This document shows, piece after piece, positions 19,841 through 28,762 of a stretch of 64,000 nt of DNA (within the stretch, counting starts at the first letter, position 1; every line of letters begins with the position of its first letter). The position numbers and the translations under genes were made by a program. The stretch is from Pseudomonas kilonensis (GTDB taxonomy: Bacteria > Pseudomonadota > Gammaproteobacteria > Pseudomonadales > Pseudomonadaceae), in contig NZ_LHVH01000007.1 in NCBI RefSeq assembly GCF_001269885.1, positions 118,309 through 182,308 of the forward strand, given 5' to 3'. A model generated the notes under the pieces. That model searched no databases. It had not been told where the DNA came from and saw only the letters and a list, made by a program, of their open reading frames with translations.

Positions 19841-20595
19841 GTCTGGAAAAAATCTACGGCGTGCATGCCGTAGAAGCACTGCTGCGTCACCACCCTAAAC
19901 GTGTCAAGCAAGTATGGTTGGCAGAGGGTCGCAGCGAGCCGCGTGTGCAAGCGCTGGTCGAACTGGCCACCCAAAACAAGGTTGCCATCGGCCAGGCCGA
20001 GCGTCGTGAAATGGACGTGTGGGTCGAAGGCGTTCACCAGGGTGTGGTTGCGGACGTAAGCCCGAGCCAGGTCTGGGGCGAGGCGATGCTCGACGAGCTG
20101 CTCGACCGTACCGAAGGCGCGCCGCTGTTGCTGGTGCTGGACGGCGTGACCGATCCGCACAACCTGGGCGCTTGCCTGCGTTCGGCGGATGCAGCGGGTG
20201 CGTTGGCGGTGATCGTGCCTAAAGACAAGTCGGCAACCTTGACGCCGGTGGTGCGCAAGGTGGCCTGCGGCGCGGCGGAAGTGATTCCGCTGGTGGCGGT
20301 GACCAACCTGGCGCGCACCCTGGAAAAGCTCCAGCAGCGCGGCTTGTGGGTGGTCGGCACGGCGGGTGAGGCCGAGGTCAGTATCTATGACCAGGACCTG
20401 ACGGGCCCGACGATCCTGATCATGGGGGCCGAAGGCAAGGGCATGCGCCGCCTGACCCGCGAGCATTGCGACTACCTGGTCAAGCTGCCGATGGCCGGCA
20501 GCGTCAGCAGCCTCAACGTTTCGGTGGCGACCGGCGTGTGCCTGTTCGAAGCGCTGCGCCAGCGCAGCGTCAAGGCTTCCGCCAAAAAGCCCTGA
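19837..20595 (+). CDS. rlmB: 23S rRNA (guanosine-2251-2'-O)-methyltransferase RlmB
   Basis: RlmB is a SPOUT-class enzyme that methylates G2251 in the peptidyl-transferase P loop. The 252-residue protein has an N-terminal L30e-like substrate domain (YGVHAVEALLRHHPKRVKQV) and a C-terminal trefoil-knot domain with DGVTDPHNLGACLRSADAAG, MGAEGKGMRRL and SVSSLNVSVATGVCLFE. Start codon overlaps the rnr stop. rnr-rlmB is a conserved pair. Confidence 0.96.
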   Translation: MSLEKIYGVHAVEALLRHHPKRVKQVWLAEGRSEPRVQALVELATQNKVAIGQAERREMDVWVEGVHQGVVADVSPSQVWGEAMLDELLDRTEGAPLLLVLDGVTDPHNLGACLRSADAAGALAVIVPKDKSATLTPVVRKVACGAAEVIPLVAVTNLARTLEKLQQRGLWVVGTAGEAEVSIYDQDLTGPTILIMGAEGKGMRRLTREHCDYLVKLPMAGSVSSLNVSVATGVCLFEALRQRSVKASAKKP

Positions 20596-20605
20596 CATAC
20601 CCTTG

Positions 20606-20707
20606 TAGGAGCTGACGAGTGCAACGAGGCTGCGATCTTATCCCTGGCAGTTGAGTCTCAAGCGAAAGATCAAGATCAAAAGATCGCAGCCTTCGGCAGC
20701 TCCTACA
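20606..20707. repeat. Inverted repeat of a second repeat family
   Basis: TGTAGGAGCTG ... GGCTGCGATCTTA on the left and AAGATCGCAGCC ... CAGCTCCTACA on the right form a long imperfect hairpin of about 100 bases, unlike the GTGGGAGC REPs elsewhere in the window. Confidence 0.8.
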
Positions 20708-20757
20708 TTTGTCAGCCCCGCAATCGTCAGTGGTTGTTCAAATAATCGCCAATTGCC

Positions 20758-20786
20758 TTGCGCCGCCCTCGGCCCTTCTCTACAAT
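20758..20786 (+). promoter_or_regulatory. Likely promoter of rpsF-rpsR-rplI
   Basis: TTGCGC (20758-20763), 17-base spacer, TACAAT (20781-20786). It would give a leader of about 110 nt before rpsF, consistent with autoregulation of ribosomal-protein operons. The leader itself was not proven to fold as the known S6:S18-binding element. Confidence 0.5.
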
Positions 20787-20904
20787 TGCGCCCCTTGCTG
20801 TGATGGCAGGCACTGATGTGTCTAGCGTCCACAAGTCCATAAGTGTCATTCACTCCTTGTCTGACCGTTTTTGAGCGGCAGGCTACAACCCGTAAGGAGC
20901 ATTC

Positions 20905-21333
20905 ATGCGTCATTACGAAATCATCTTTTTGGTCCACCCGGATCAAAGCGAGCAAGTCGGCGGCATGGTTGAGCGTTACACCAAGCTGATCGAAGAAGAC
21001 GGCGGCAAAATCCACCGTCTGGAAGATTGGGGCCGTCGTCAACTGGCCTACGCAATCAACAATGTTCACAAGGCTCACTACGTGATGCTGAACGTTGAGT
21101 GCACTGGCAAGGCCCTGGCCGAGCTGGAAGACAACTTCCGCTACAACGATGCAGTGATCCGTAACCTGGTCATCCGTCGCGAAGAAGCCGTCACCGGCCA
21201 ATCCGAGATGCTCAAGGCTGAAGAAAACCGCAGTGAGCGCCGTGAGCGTCGCGACCGTCCTGAGCACTCTGACAGCGCCGATGGCGATGACAGCGATAGC
21301 GACAGCGACAACAGCGATAACGCTGACGAGTAA
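20905..21333 (+). CDS. rpsF: 30S ribosomal protein S6
   Basis: S6 binds 16S rRNA as a heterodimer with S18. The 142-residue sequence [20 protein letters not shown] has the characteristic [20 protein letters not shown] core. The C-terminal tail (about 40 residues) is rich in Glu, Ser and Asp with repeated DSDSD, ending in DNADE; Glu-type tails in S6 are modified by RimK in relatives. TAAGGAG precedes the ATG. First gene of the rpsF-rpsR-membrane protein-rplI cluster. Confidence 0.97.
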   Translation: MRHYEIIFLVHPDQSEQVGGMVERYTKLIEEDGGKIHRLEDWGRRQLAYAINNVHKAHYVMLNVECTGKALAELEDNFRYNDAVIRNLVIRREEAVTGQSEMLKAEENRSERRERRDRPEHSDSADGDDSDSDSDNSDNADE

Positions 21334-21361
21334 TCCACGGACCTTTTAAGGAGCCAATCAC

Positions 21362-21592
21362 ATGGCACGTTTCTTCCGTCGTCGTAAATTCTGCCGCTTC
21401 ACCGCTGAAGACGTGAAAGAGATCGATTACAAAGATCTCAACACTCTGAAAGCCTACGTATCCGAGACCGGCAAAATCGTTCCAAGCCGTATCACCGGTA
21501 CCAAAGCTCGTTATCAGCGTCAGCTGGCCACCGCTATCAAGCGCGCCCGCTTCCTGGCCCTGCTGGCCTACACCGACAGCCACGGCCGCTGA
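21362..21592 (+). CDS. rpsR: 30S ribosomal protein S18
   Basis: A 76-residue basic protein, [20 protein letters not shown], with [20 protein letters not shown] near the C-terminus, clearly S18. It pairs with S6 on the small-subunit platform. AAGGAG lies upstream of the ATG. Only 28 bases separate it from rpsF. Confidence 0.98.
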
Positions 21593-21628
21593 GACCGGGC
21601 AGTCGACGAGTAGTAAGGGATTGAATGC

Positions 21629-22522
21629 ATGCGCGCCTTAGCTGAGTTCATCATGCGCGGTCGTATGCAGGCCACTCTGGTAGTGGCTGGATGCGCGGCA
21701 TTGCCGTTGTTGTATTGGTTGGGTGCTGCCGCCGGGAGTCTTGTACTCCTGCGGCGCGGATTGAGGGACGCCTTGGGCGTTCTTGCTCTAGGACTGCTGC
21801 CGGCCTTGCTCTGGTGGCTGTATTCCGCGGACCCGCGTGCAGTCATGGTACTGCTGGGGACTTCGGCGCTGGCGTTGGTGTTGCGCGCTAGCGAATCCTG
21901 GAACCGCGTGCTGCTGGTCAGCATAGCGATAGGCGTGGTGTTTTCAGTGGTGCTCGGGGTGGCTTTCGCACCCCAGATCGAGATGCTGTCGCAGGCTTTG
22001 ATAAAAATCCTGCCCGAGGCGCTCGGTGATCTCTACCAGCAGATGTCGGTAGAAGAGCAGGCGCGTTTCGCGTCCCTGATCGCCCCCGTCCTGACCGGAC
22101 TGATTGCGGCCTTGTTGCAAATCGTCAGTGTGCTGAGCCTGGTTATCGGGCGCTACTGGCAGGCGTTGTTGTACAACCCGGGTGGTTTTGGTCGCGAGTT
22201 TCGCGCCATCCGTTTCCCGCTTGGGCTGGCGATGTTGCTGTTGGCGGGCATGCTTCTGGGGCCGAACTTCGGTCCGCAGATGGCGATGCTCACGCCGTTG
22301 TGCAGTGTACCGCTGGTCTTTGCCGCCCTGGCCCTGATTCATGGGCTGGTGGCGCAAAAGCGACTGGCCAGGTTCTGGCTGGTGGGGTTGTACGTCACGT
22401 TGTTGCTGTTCATGCAACTGATCTATCCGTTGCTGGTGGTCTTGGCCATCGTCGACAGCCTGATTGATTTTCGCGGTCGTATGGCGCCGAAAGACGCCGA
22501 CAACGCGAACGGTGAAGGTTAA
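21629..22522 (+). CDS. Predicted integral membrane protein of the rpsR-rplI cluster (DUF2232-like)
   Basis: A 297-residue hydrophobic protein, MRALAEFIMRGRMQATLVVA, with seven to eight predicted membrane helices, such as LLVSIAIGVVFSVVLGVAFA, LIAALLQIVSVLSLVIG and LVGLYVTLLLFMQLIYPLL. The same kind of gene sits between rpsR and rplI in P. aeruginosa and other gamma-proteobacteria. Resemblance to YybS/DUF2232 proteins is by pattern only; the function is unknown. A loop of about 45 residues (PQIEMLSQALIKILPEALGD onward) separates the first and second helix groups. Probably co-transcribed with the ribosomal genes. Confidence 0.85.
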   Translation: MRALAEFIMRGRMQATLVVAGCAALPLLYWLGAAAGSLVLLRRGLRDALGVLALGLLPALLWWLYSADPRAVMVLLGTSALALVLRASESWNRVLLVSIAIGVVFSVVLGVAFAPQIEMLSQALIKILPEALGDLYQQMSVEEQARFASLIAPVLTGLIAALLQIVSVLSLVIGRYWQALLYNPGGFGREFRAIRFPLGLAMLLLAGMLLGPNFGPQMAMLTPLCSVPLVFAALALIHGLVAQKRLARFWLVGLYVTLLLFMQLIYPLLVVLAIVDSLIDFRGRMAPKDADNANGEG

Positions 22523-22540
22523 AAGTTAGAGGATTTTCAC

Positions 22541-22987
22541 ATGCAACTGATCCTTCTGGAAAAAGTCACCAACCTGGGCAACCTGGGTGACAAAGTAAAC
22601 GTTAAGGCCGGCTACGGTCGTAACTACCTGCTGCCTTACGGCAAAGCCACCGCTGCGACCGCTGCCAACCTGGCTGCGTTCGAAGAGCGTCGTGCTGAGC
22701 TGGAAAAAGCTGCCGCAGACCGTAAAACCTCGGCTGAAAGCCGTGCTGCCCAACTGGCCGAGCTGGAAGTGACCATCACTGCCACCGCTGGCGACGAAGG
22801 CAAGCTGTTCGGTTCGATCGGTACTCACGACATCGCTGACGCACTGACCGCCTCCGGCGTTGAAGTTGCGAAAAGCGAAGTTCGTCTGCCGAACGGCACC
22901 ATCCGCAACGTAGGCGAATTCGACGTAGCCGTGCACCTGCACGCCGAAGTTGAAGCCACCGTACGCGTTGTCGTGGTAGCAGCTTAA
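22541..22987 (+). CDS. rplI: 50S ribosomal protein L9
   Basis: L9 is the elongated protein at the base of the L1 stalk. The 148-residue sequence [20 protein letters not shown] has the N-terminal rRNA-binding domain ([16 protein letters not shown]), the long connecting helix ([16 protein letters not shown]) and a C-terminal domain ([16 protein letters not shown]). It starts 18 bases after the membrane-protein stop and is followed by a terminator. Confidence 0.98.
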   Translation: MQLILLEKVTNLGNLGDKVNVKAGYGRNYLLPYGKATAATAANLAAFEERRAELEKAAADRKTSAESRAAQLAELEVTITATAGDEGKLFGSIGTHDIADALTASGVEVAKSEVRLPNGTIRNVGEFDVAVHLHAEVEATVRVVVVAA

Positions 22988-23032
22988 GCAACACCTGTCG
23001 GCTGGCACCCTCGGGTGCTTGCCGGTAACATC

Positions 23033-23070
23033 GGGCACGATCCTGTTTACAGGTCGTGCCCTTTGTCTTT
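23033..23070 (+). terminator. Terminator after rplI
   Basis: GGGCACGA-CCTG ... CAGG-TCGTGCCC forms a 12-bp stem with one bulged T, followed by TTTGTCTTTC. It separates the ribosomal cluster from dnaB. Confidence 0.7.
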
Positions 23071-23104
23071 CTGCAATTCCTGATTTTCATAACCAGAAGT
23101 GGCC

Positions 23105-24502
23105 ATGAACGAAATCACCGCTCCCGAGCAATACGATCTGCAAACCGCTGCCCTGAAGGTGCCTCCGCATTCCATCGAGGCCGAACAGGCCGTGCTCGGT
23201 GGCCTGATGCTGGACAACAACGCCTGGGAACGCGTGCTCGATCAAGTCTCCGATGGCGATTTCTACCGGCATGACCACCGGCTGATTTTCCGTGCGATCG
23301 CCAAGTTGGCCGATCAGAACATGCCGATCGACGTCGTGACCCTGGCCGAGCAATTGGACAAGGAAGGGCAGACATCCCAGGTCGGCGGTCTCGGTTACCT
23401 GGGTGAGCTGGCGAAAAACACGCCGTCTGTCGCCAACATCAAGGCTTACGCGCAGATCGTGCGCGAACGGGCGACCTTGCGCCAATTGATCGGCATCAGT
23501 ACCGAGATCGCCGACAGCGCCTTCAACCCGGAAGGCCGCACCGCCGCCGAGATCCTTGACGAAGCCGAACGGCAGATCTTCCAGATCGCCGAGGCCCGGC
23601 CGAAAACCGGTGGCCCGGTCAGCGTCAACGACCTGTTGACCAAGGCGATCGACCGTATCGACACCTTGTTCAACACTGACAACGCCATTACCGGCCTGTC
23701 CACCGGCTACACCGACCTCGACGAGAAGACCAGCGGCCTGCAGCCGTCCGACCTGATTATCGTCGCCGGCCGTCCGTCCATGGGGAAAACCACCTTTGCG
23801 ATGAACCTGGTGGAAAACGCCGTGCTACGCAGCGAAAAGGCGGTGTTGGTGTACTCCCTCGAGATGCCAGGCGAATCGCTGATCATGCGTATGCTCTCGT
23901 CCCTGGGGCGTATCGACCAGACCAAGGTTCGTTCCGGCCAACTGGAAGACGACGACTGGCCGCGCCTCACCTCGGCGGTCAACCTGCTCAACGACCGCAA
24001 GCTGTTCATCGACGATACGGCTGGTATCAGCCCATCGGAAATGCGCGCTCGGACCCGTCGCCTGGTGCGTGAGCACGGTGAGGTCGGGTTGATCATGATC
24101 GACTACCTGCAACTGATGCAGATCCCCGGTTCCAGCGGCGACAACCGGACCAACGAGATTTCCGAAATCTCCCGTTCCCTCAAGGCCCTGGCCAAGGAGT
24201 TCAACTGCCCGGTGGTGGCGCTTTCCCAGTTGAACCGTTCCCTGGAACAGCGCCCCAACAAGCGTCCGGTGAACTCCGACTTGCGGGAATCCGGAGCGAT
24301 CGAGCAGGACGCCGACGTCATCATGTTCGTGTACCGCGACGAGGTGTATCACCCCGAGACGGAGCACAAGGGCATCGCCGAAATCATCATCGGCAAGCAG
24401 CGGAACGGCCCGATCGGCTTCATCCGCCTGGCGTTTATCGGTAAGTACACGCGCTTCGAAAACCTGGCGCCGGGTAGCTACAATTTTGATGACGACGAGT
24501 AA
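23105..24502 (+). CDS. dnaB: Replicative DNA helicase DnaB
   Basis: DnaB is the hexameric 5'-3' helicase of the replication fork. The 465-residue protein starts MNEITAPEQYDLQTAALKVP, has an N-terminal domain (HSIEAEQAVLGGLMLDNNAW) and a RecA-type ATPase domain with Walker A AGRPSMGKTTFAMN, Walker B VGLIMIDYLQLM, and SQLNRSLEQRPNKRP. No intein interrupts it. A GTG two codons upstream (23099) is an alternative start. Confidence 0.97.
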   Translation: MNEITAPEQYDLQTAALKVPPHSIEAEQAVLGGLMLDNNAWERVLDQVSDGDFYRHDHRLIFRAIAKLADQNMPIDVVTLAEQLDKEGQTSQVGGLGYLGELAKNTPSVANIKAYAQIVRERATLRQLIGISTEIADSAFNPEGRTAAEILDEAERQIFQIAEARPKTGGPVSVNDLLTKAIDRIDTLFNTDNAITGLSTGYTDLDEKTSGLQPSDLIIVAGRPSMGKTTFAMNLVENAVLRSEKAVLVYSLEMPGESLIMRMLSSLGRIDQTKVRSGQLEDDDWPRLTSAVNLLNDRKLFIDDTAGISPSEMRARTRRLVREHGEVGLIMIDYLQLMQIPGSSGDNRTNEISEISRSLKALAKEFNCPVVALSQLNRSLEQRPNKRPVNSDLRESGAIEQDADVIMFVYRDEVYHPETEHKGIAEIIIGKQRNGPIGFIRLAFIGKYTRFENLAPGSYNFDDDE

Positions 24503-24526
24503 GTTCTTCATCGTCTGATGCGGCCT

Positions 24527-24593
24527 CATCGCGAGCAGGCTCGCTCCCACCCTGGAATGCATTCCTCTGTGGGAGCGAGCCTGCTCGCGATAG
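24527..24593. repeat. REPIN (two inverted REPs)
   Basis: CATCGCGAGCAGGCTCGCTC and the reverse-complement GAGCGAGCCTGCTCGCGATA flank an 18-base spacer, in the gap after dnaB. Confidence 0.9.
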
Positions 24594-24690
24594 GTGCGCC
24601 GCCGATTTCCGACCATAGCCGTCGGAATTGGTCAAAATTTGTGCTATATTCCGCGCCCGCGATTTTTCATCTTTTATACCGGTTATCGAC

Positions 24691-26991
24691 ATGCAAGCAG
24701 CCAAGCCGTTATTTGACTATCCCAAGTACTGGGCCGAATGTTTCGGCCCGGCGCCGTTCCTGCCCATGAGCAGGGAGGAGATGGATCAGCTCGGCTGGGA
24801 TTCGTGCGACATCATCATCGTGACCGGTGATGCCTACGTCGATCACCCGTCGTTCGGCATGGCGATCATTGGCCGTTTGCTGGAAGCCCAGGGCTTTCGC
24901 GTCGGGATCATTGCCCAGCCGAACTGGCAGTCCAAAGACGACTTCATGAAGCTTGGCGAGCCCAACCTGTTTTTCGGTGTCGCGGCCGGCAACATGGACT
25001 CGATGATCAACCGCTACACCGCTGACAAGAAAATTCGCTCCGACGACGCCTACACCCCGGGTGGCATGGCGGGCAAACGGCCGGATCGGGCGAGCCTGGT
25101 CTACAGCCAGCGCTGCAAGGAGGCCTACAAGCATGTGCCGATCGTTCTGGGTGGTATCGAAGCGTCGCTGCGCCGTATCGCTCACTACGATTACTGGCAG
25201 GACCGTGTCCGCAACTCGATCCTGATCGACGCCTGCGCCGACATCCTGCTCTACGGCAATGCCGAGCGGGCGATTGTCGAAGTCGCCCAGCGCCTGTCCT
25301 ACGGCCACAAGATCGAAGACATCACCGACGTGCGCGGTACGGCCTTCATCCGTCGTGATACGCCGAAAGACTGGTACGAAGTCGACTCCACGCGCATCGA
25401 CCGTCCGGGCAAGATCGACAAGATCATCAACCCGTACGTCAACACCCAGGACACTCAAGCCTGCGCCATCGAGCAGGAGAAGGGTCCGGTTGAAGACCCG
25501 AGCGAAGCCAAGGTCGTACAGATCCTGGCGAGCCCGAAAATGACCCGCGACAAAACCGTGATCCGTCTGCCATCGGTGGAAAAGGTCCGTGGCGACGCGG
25601 TGCTCTACGCCCACGCCAACCGTGTGCTTCACCTGGAAACCAACCCAGGCAATGCTCGCGCCCTGGTGCAGAAGCACGGCGAAGTCGATGTCTGGTTCAA
25701 CCCGCCGCCCATTCCGATGACCACCGAAGAAATGGACTACGTGTTTGGCATGCCTTACGCACGCGTCCCCCATCCGGCGTACGGCAAGGAGAAGATCCCG
25801 GCCTACGAGATGATCCGTTTCTCGGTGAACATCATGCGTGGCTGCTTCGGTGGCTGCACGTTCTGCTCGATCACCGAGCACGAAGGCCGGATCATCCAGA
25901 ACCGTTCCGAAGAGTCGATCATTCGCGAGATCGAAGAGATCCGCGACAAGGTCCCGGGTTTCACCGGAGTCATTTCCGACCTCGGCGGCCCGACCGCGAA
26001 CATGTATCGCATTGCCTGCAAGAGCCCGGAAATCGAATCCGCGTGCCGCAAGCCATCGTGCGTGTTCCCCGGCATCTGCCCGAACCTGAACACCGACCAT
26101 TCTTCGCTGATCCAGCTGTACCGCAGCGCCCGGGCCTTGCCTGGGGTGAAGAAGATCCTGATTGCCTCTGGCCTGCGTTACGACCTGGCGGTCGAGTCGC
26201 CGGAATACGTCAAGGAGCTGGTGACCCACCACGTCGGCGGTTACCTGAAGATCGCTCCGGAGCATACCGAGGAAGGCCCGCTCAACCAGATGATGAAGCC
26301 GGGCATCGGCAGCTATGACAAATTCAAGCGGATGTTCGAGAAGTACACCAAGGAAGCCGGGAAAGAGCAGTACCTGATTCCGTACTTCATCGCCGCTCAC
26401 CCGGGCACCACCGACGAAGACATGATGAACCTGGCGCTGTGGCTCAAGGGCAACGGCTTCCGCGCCGACCAGGTGCAGGCGTTCTATCCGTCGCCAATGG
26501 CCACGGCCACGGCGATGTACCACTCGGGCAAGAACCCGCTGCGCAAGGTCACCTACAAGAGCGACGCGGTGACCATCGTCAAGAGCGAGGAGCAGCGCCG
26601 TCTGCACAAGGCCTTCCTGCGTTATCACGACCCCAAGGGTTGGCCGATGCTGCGCGAAGCGCTGACCCGCATGGGCCGCGCCGACCTGATCGGGCCGGGC
26701 AAGAACCAATTGATTCCGTTGCACCAGCCGTCCACCGACAGCTACCAGAGCGCCCGTCGCAAGAATTCGACGCCAGCCGGCAGCCACAAGGTGGGCAAGG
26801 AAACCACCAAGATCCTGACCCAGCACACCGGCCTGCCGCCGCGTGCCAGCGATGGTGGCAACGCATGGGACAAGCGCGAGCAAGCCAAGGCCGCGGCATT
26901 CGCCCGCAACCAACAGGCTGCCAAGGAGCGCAAGGACGCCGCCAAGGGCAAAGGACCGAAACCGGCGCGCAAGCCTGTCGTGCCGCGCTGA
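24691..26991 (+). CDS. YgiQ family radical SAM protein
   Basis: A 766-residue protein starting [20 protein letters not shown]. The N-terminal part is a B12-binding-like domain of the YgiQ family ([29 protein letters not shown]). The radical SAM core carries [17 protein letters not shown], whose three cysteines (CxxxCxxC) bind the 4Fe-4S cluster, and a later [11 protein letters not shown]. The C-terminal 80 residues are a Lys/Ala-rich tail. The substrate is not established for this family as far as I know. The ATG at 24691 fits the conserved start; longer in-frame codons run into the promoter region. Ends in a strong terminator. Confidence 0.92.
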   Translation: MQAAKPLFDYPKYWAECFGPAPFLPMSREEMDQLGWDSCDIIIVTGDAYVDHPSFGMAIIGRLLEAQGFRVGIIAQPNWQSKDDFMKLGEPNLFFGVAAGNMDSMINRYTADKKIRSDDAYTPGGMAGKRPDRASLVYSQRCKEAYKHVPIVLGGIEASLRRIAHYDYWQDRVRNSILIDACADILLYGNAERAIVEVAQRLSYGHKIEDITDVRGTAFIRRDTPKDWYEVDSTRIDRPGKIDKIINPYVNTQDTQACAIEQEKGPVEDPSEAKVVQILASPKMTRDKTVIRLPSVEKVRGDAVLYAHANRVLHLETNPGNARALVQKHGEVDVWFNPPPIPMTTEEMDYVFGMPYARVPHPAYGKEKIPAYEMIRFSVNIMRGCFGGCTFCSITEHEGRIIQNRSEESIIREIEEIRDKVPGFTGVISDLGGPTANMYRIACKSPEIESACRKPSCVFPGICPNLNTDHSSLIQLYRSARALPGVKKILIASGLRYDLAVESPEYVKELVTHHVGGYLKIAPEHTEEGPLNQMMKPGIGSYDKFKRMFEKYTKEAGKEQYLIPYFIAAHPGTTDEDMMNLALWLKGNGFRADQVQAFYPSPMATATAMYHSGKNPLRKVTYKSDAVTIVKSEEQRRLHKAFLRYHDPKGWPMLREALTRMGRADLIGPGKNQLIPLHQPSTDSYQSARRKNSTPAGSHKVGKETTKILTQHTGLPPRASDGGNAWDKREQAKAAAFARNQQAAKERKDAAKGKGPKPARKPVVPR

Positions 26992-27008
26992 TCGCCCTGC
27001 CACCTCGT

Positions 27009-27042
27009 AAAACGCCAGCCTAAGTGCTGGCGTTTTGCTTTC
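27009..27042 (+). terminator. Terminator after the YgiQ-family gene
   Basis: AAAACGCCAGC / GCTGGCGTTTT, an 11-bp perfect stem with loop CTAAGT, then GCTTTC. Confidence 0.85.
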
Positions 27043-27123
27043 TAGCGGCGGTGCTGGCCGTTTGTTATCGTGGCGCCCGCCAATTCCCGTCAATAGGCAC
27101 AACAACGCCGGACACATCGCTCT

Positions 27124-27152
27124 TGTGGCGAGGGGATTTATCCCCTCGCCAC
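27124..27152. repeat. Short palindromic repeat, GTGGCGAGGGG family
   Basis: GTGGCGAGGGGATTTATCCC followed by CTCGCCAC, an almost perfect inverted repeat. Related arms occur at 32066-32210 and 40893-40932. Confidence 0.8.
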
Positions 27153-27203
27153 AGGGTTCAGTGTGGATAACGTCTCACCCTCCGATTCTCAAGGACGATT
27201 CAT

Positions 27204-28130
27204 ATGAGCACTCCGTTACCCGGCATCGGCATGGACAACAGCATCTCCCAGATGATGGCCCGCCGCCGCATTGAAAGCCAAATCAACCTGCCACGGCTGT
27301 TCGCCGCCATTGATGCCGATCCAAGCATCGTCGGCGCGGGTGTGGTGTATATCGATGCTGAGTTCAACGTAGTGGTCCTGCGCGAATTCAAGCCGATTTG
27401 CAGCATCGCGCCCAAGCGCATCATTCTGCGCGAGGCGAAAAAATACATCGCACCGCAGCAATTCATCGATCAGGTAAAAAGCAGCCCGCGCGAGTCCAAG
27501 CTTGGGCTTGAAGCAACCAATGCCGGCTTGTCCTGTGTCGCCGCTGTGATTGGTTGGGTGGTGGTGTTCAGTGGAAGCGTCGCCGTGCCCTTTACGGCGG
27601 GGGCAAGTGCCTTTGTCGTTGCCCTGGGCGCCGCTGCCGCGACGGCCAGCACCGCGCAATGCGTCATTGGCGGGATGCGGGTGGCCAATGAGCTGACCAA
27701 TCCGACCGGCAACGATGAGATGAATGACGCGGACTGGTACAACATCGTGTCGCCGATCCTTGACGGGGTTTCCCTGGTGGGTGTCGGTGGCTCGGCGCTG
27801 ACGACTGTCCGGCTGCTCAAGGCCAACAAAGCGGCCGGCACTGGAAAGAGTTGGTATCAGTTGCTCAAGGGCCTGAATCGGCAAGAGCGAAGCAAGCTGA
27901 CCAAGGAGCTGTTGACGCTCAAGGACCCGAGCCTGACGGCGAAGCTACTCAAGTTGCAGCAACGCGCGGGGGCCGTGCCCAAACGTTATTCCTCCGCTGA
28001 AATCCGCCACGCGACCCTGACTCAGATCAAGGACTCGTTGGGTGGCGCCCTGGGCGTTATCGGCAGTTATACCGGCGGCGGCCATGTGAAGACCGTGGCC
28101 GTCGGCCTATATGAGGAGTTCACGGAATGA
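27204..28130 (+). CDS. Unrecognised protein with hydrophobic hairpin; possible membrane-inserting effector
   Basis: I do not recognise an enzyme in this 308-residue protein. It starts MSTPLPGIGMDNSISQMMAR and has no signal peptide. Residues 1-100 look soluble and mixed alpha/beta (VGAGVVYIDAEFNVVVLREF). Residues about 105-155 form two hydrophobic Gly/Ala-rich segments joined by a short turn (VAAVIGWVVVFSGSVAVPFT, then AGASAFVVALGAAAATASTA). A third amphipathic stretch is at about 185-205. A basic helical region follows (LKGLNRQERSKLTKELLTLK), then a Gly-rich end. AAGGA precedes the ATG. It overlaps the next gene by four bases. Relatives may be labelled NAD synthetase, but no SGGxDS loop is present. 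A pore-forming toxin role is inference only. Confidence 0.8.
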   Translation: MSTPLPGIGMDNSISQMMARRRIESQINLPRLFAAIDADPSIVGAGVVYIDAEFNVVVLREFKPICSIAPKRIILREAKKYIAPQQFIDQVKSSPRESKLGLEATNAGLSCVAAVIGWVVVFSGSVAVPFTAGASAFVVALGAAAATASTAQCVIGGMRVANELTNPTGNDEMNDADWYNIVSPILDGVSLVGVGGSALTTVRLLKANKAAGTGKSWYQLLKGLNRQERSKLTKELLTLKDPSLTAKLLKLQQRAGAVPKRYSSAEIRHATLTQIKDSLGGALGVIGSYTGGGHVKTVAVGLYEEFTE

Positions 28131-28588
28131 TCGGTGGCGGATCGCTGAAATCATTTCTCGCCCGTTATTTTCCGGTTTTCATGGGGACGATCCTGCTGGG
28201 CTGCTTTTCCGGGTCCACGCTGCTTGTGTTGGCCGGGACCACTTATTGGCGTGCCCTGGAGCCGTCAGCCAGGACCGACTATGTCGGGCTCGGCACTTTG
28301 GCCCTGGTGATCGTTCTGGTCTTGGGCAACCTCTTGATTGCTCGCGGGCGCGCCTGGGCGGTCTGGTGGGTGGCGGGGTATTTCCTGGCCTGTCTGGCGG
28401 CGGTGCTGCCGACGTTCGCGTATCGGCCGCATCAGGGCGTGTACCTATTCGCGGTGTTATTGCCACTGCTGGGGCTCTTGCTGCTCAACAGCAAGCGCCA
28501 TCGGGAGATGCGCAGCAAACTCGTCGACATCCGCCGCCAACGCGCGCTGATCATCCAGGCCGCCAAGGCATCACGCCTGCGTCGCTGA
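28127..28588 (+). CDS. Small four-helix membrane protein, partner of the preceding gene
   Basis: A 153-residue protein, MIGGGSLKSFLARYFPVFMG, with four predicted membrane helices: about 14-36, 49-67 (GLGTLALVIVLVLGNLLIA), 75-93 (VWWVAGYFLACLAAVLPTF) and 101-117. A strongly basic C-terminal tail follows (HREMRSKLVDIRRQRALI, ending RLRR), which by the positive-inside rule should be cytosolic. It starts inside the stop of the 308-residue gene (ATGA) with GAGGAG upstream, so both are translated together. Size, topology and coupling resemble immunity proteins of pore-forming toxins, but no family was recognised. Confidence 0.82.
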   Translation: MIGGGSLKSFLARYFPVFMGTILLGCFSGSTLLVLAGTTYWRALEPSARTDYVGLGTLALVIVLVLGNLLIARGRAWAVWWVAGYFLACLAAVLPTFAYRPHQGVYLFAVLLPLLGLLLLNSKRHREMRSKLVDIRRQRALIIQAAKASRLRR

Positions 28589-28762
28589 GTCGATTCGCGC
28601 TGCCGGCGCCGCATTTATGTGCATTGCTTTGCAGATGAATTCGGGCAGCGCGCGTTTTTAGTGCTCTACTGCCTTGAGTAGATAAAGAAAGTGTCCGGCC
28701 TGCCTGCATGGCATAAGTCTTGCGCCGCTTTCGATAACGCCCAGGCTCGCAGGAGGCACGTC

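Noticed and set aside
17201..24616. Very long minus-strand open frames, for example opposite rnr (854 codons) and opposite dnaB
   Set aside because: They lie antisense to firmly identified genes in a high-GC genome and show low-complexity Gly/Arg/Val/His composition without any family motif.
24709..27117. An 802-codon minus-strand frame opposite the YgiQ-family gene
   Set aside because: The plus strand encodes a radical SAM protein with intact CxxxCxxC; the antisense frame is a codon-bias shadow.
27204..28130. NAD synthetase label for the 308-residue protein
   Set aside because: The SGGxDS pyrophosphatase loop and other NadE motifs are absent, while the true nadE is at 38697-39524.
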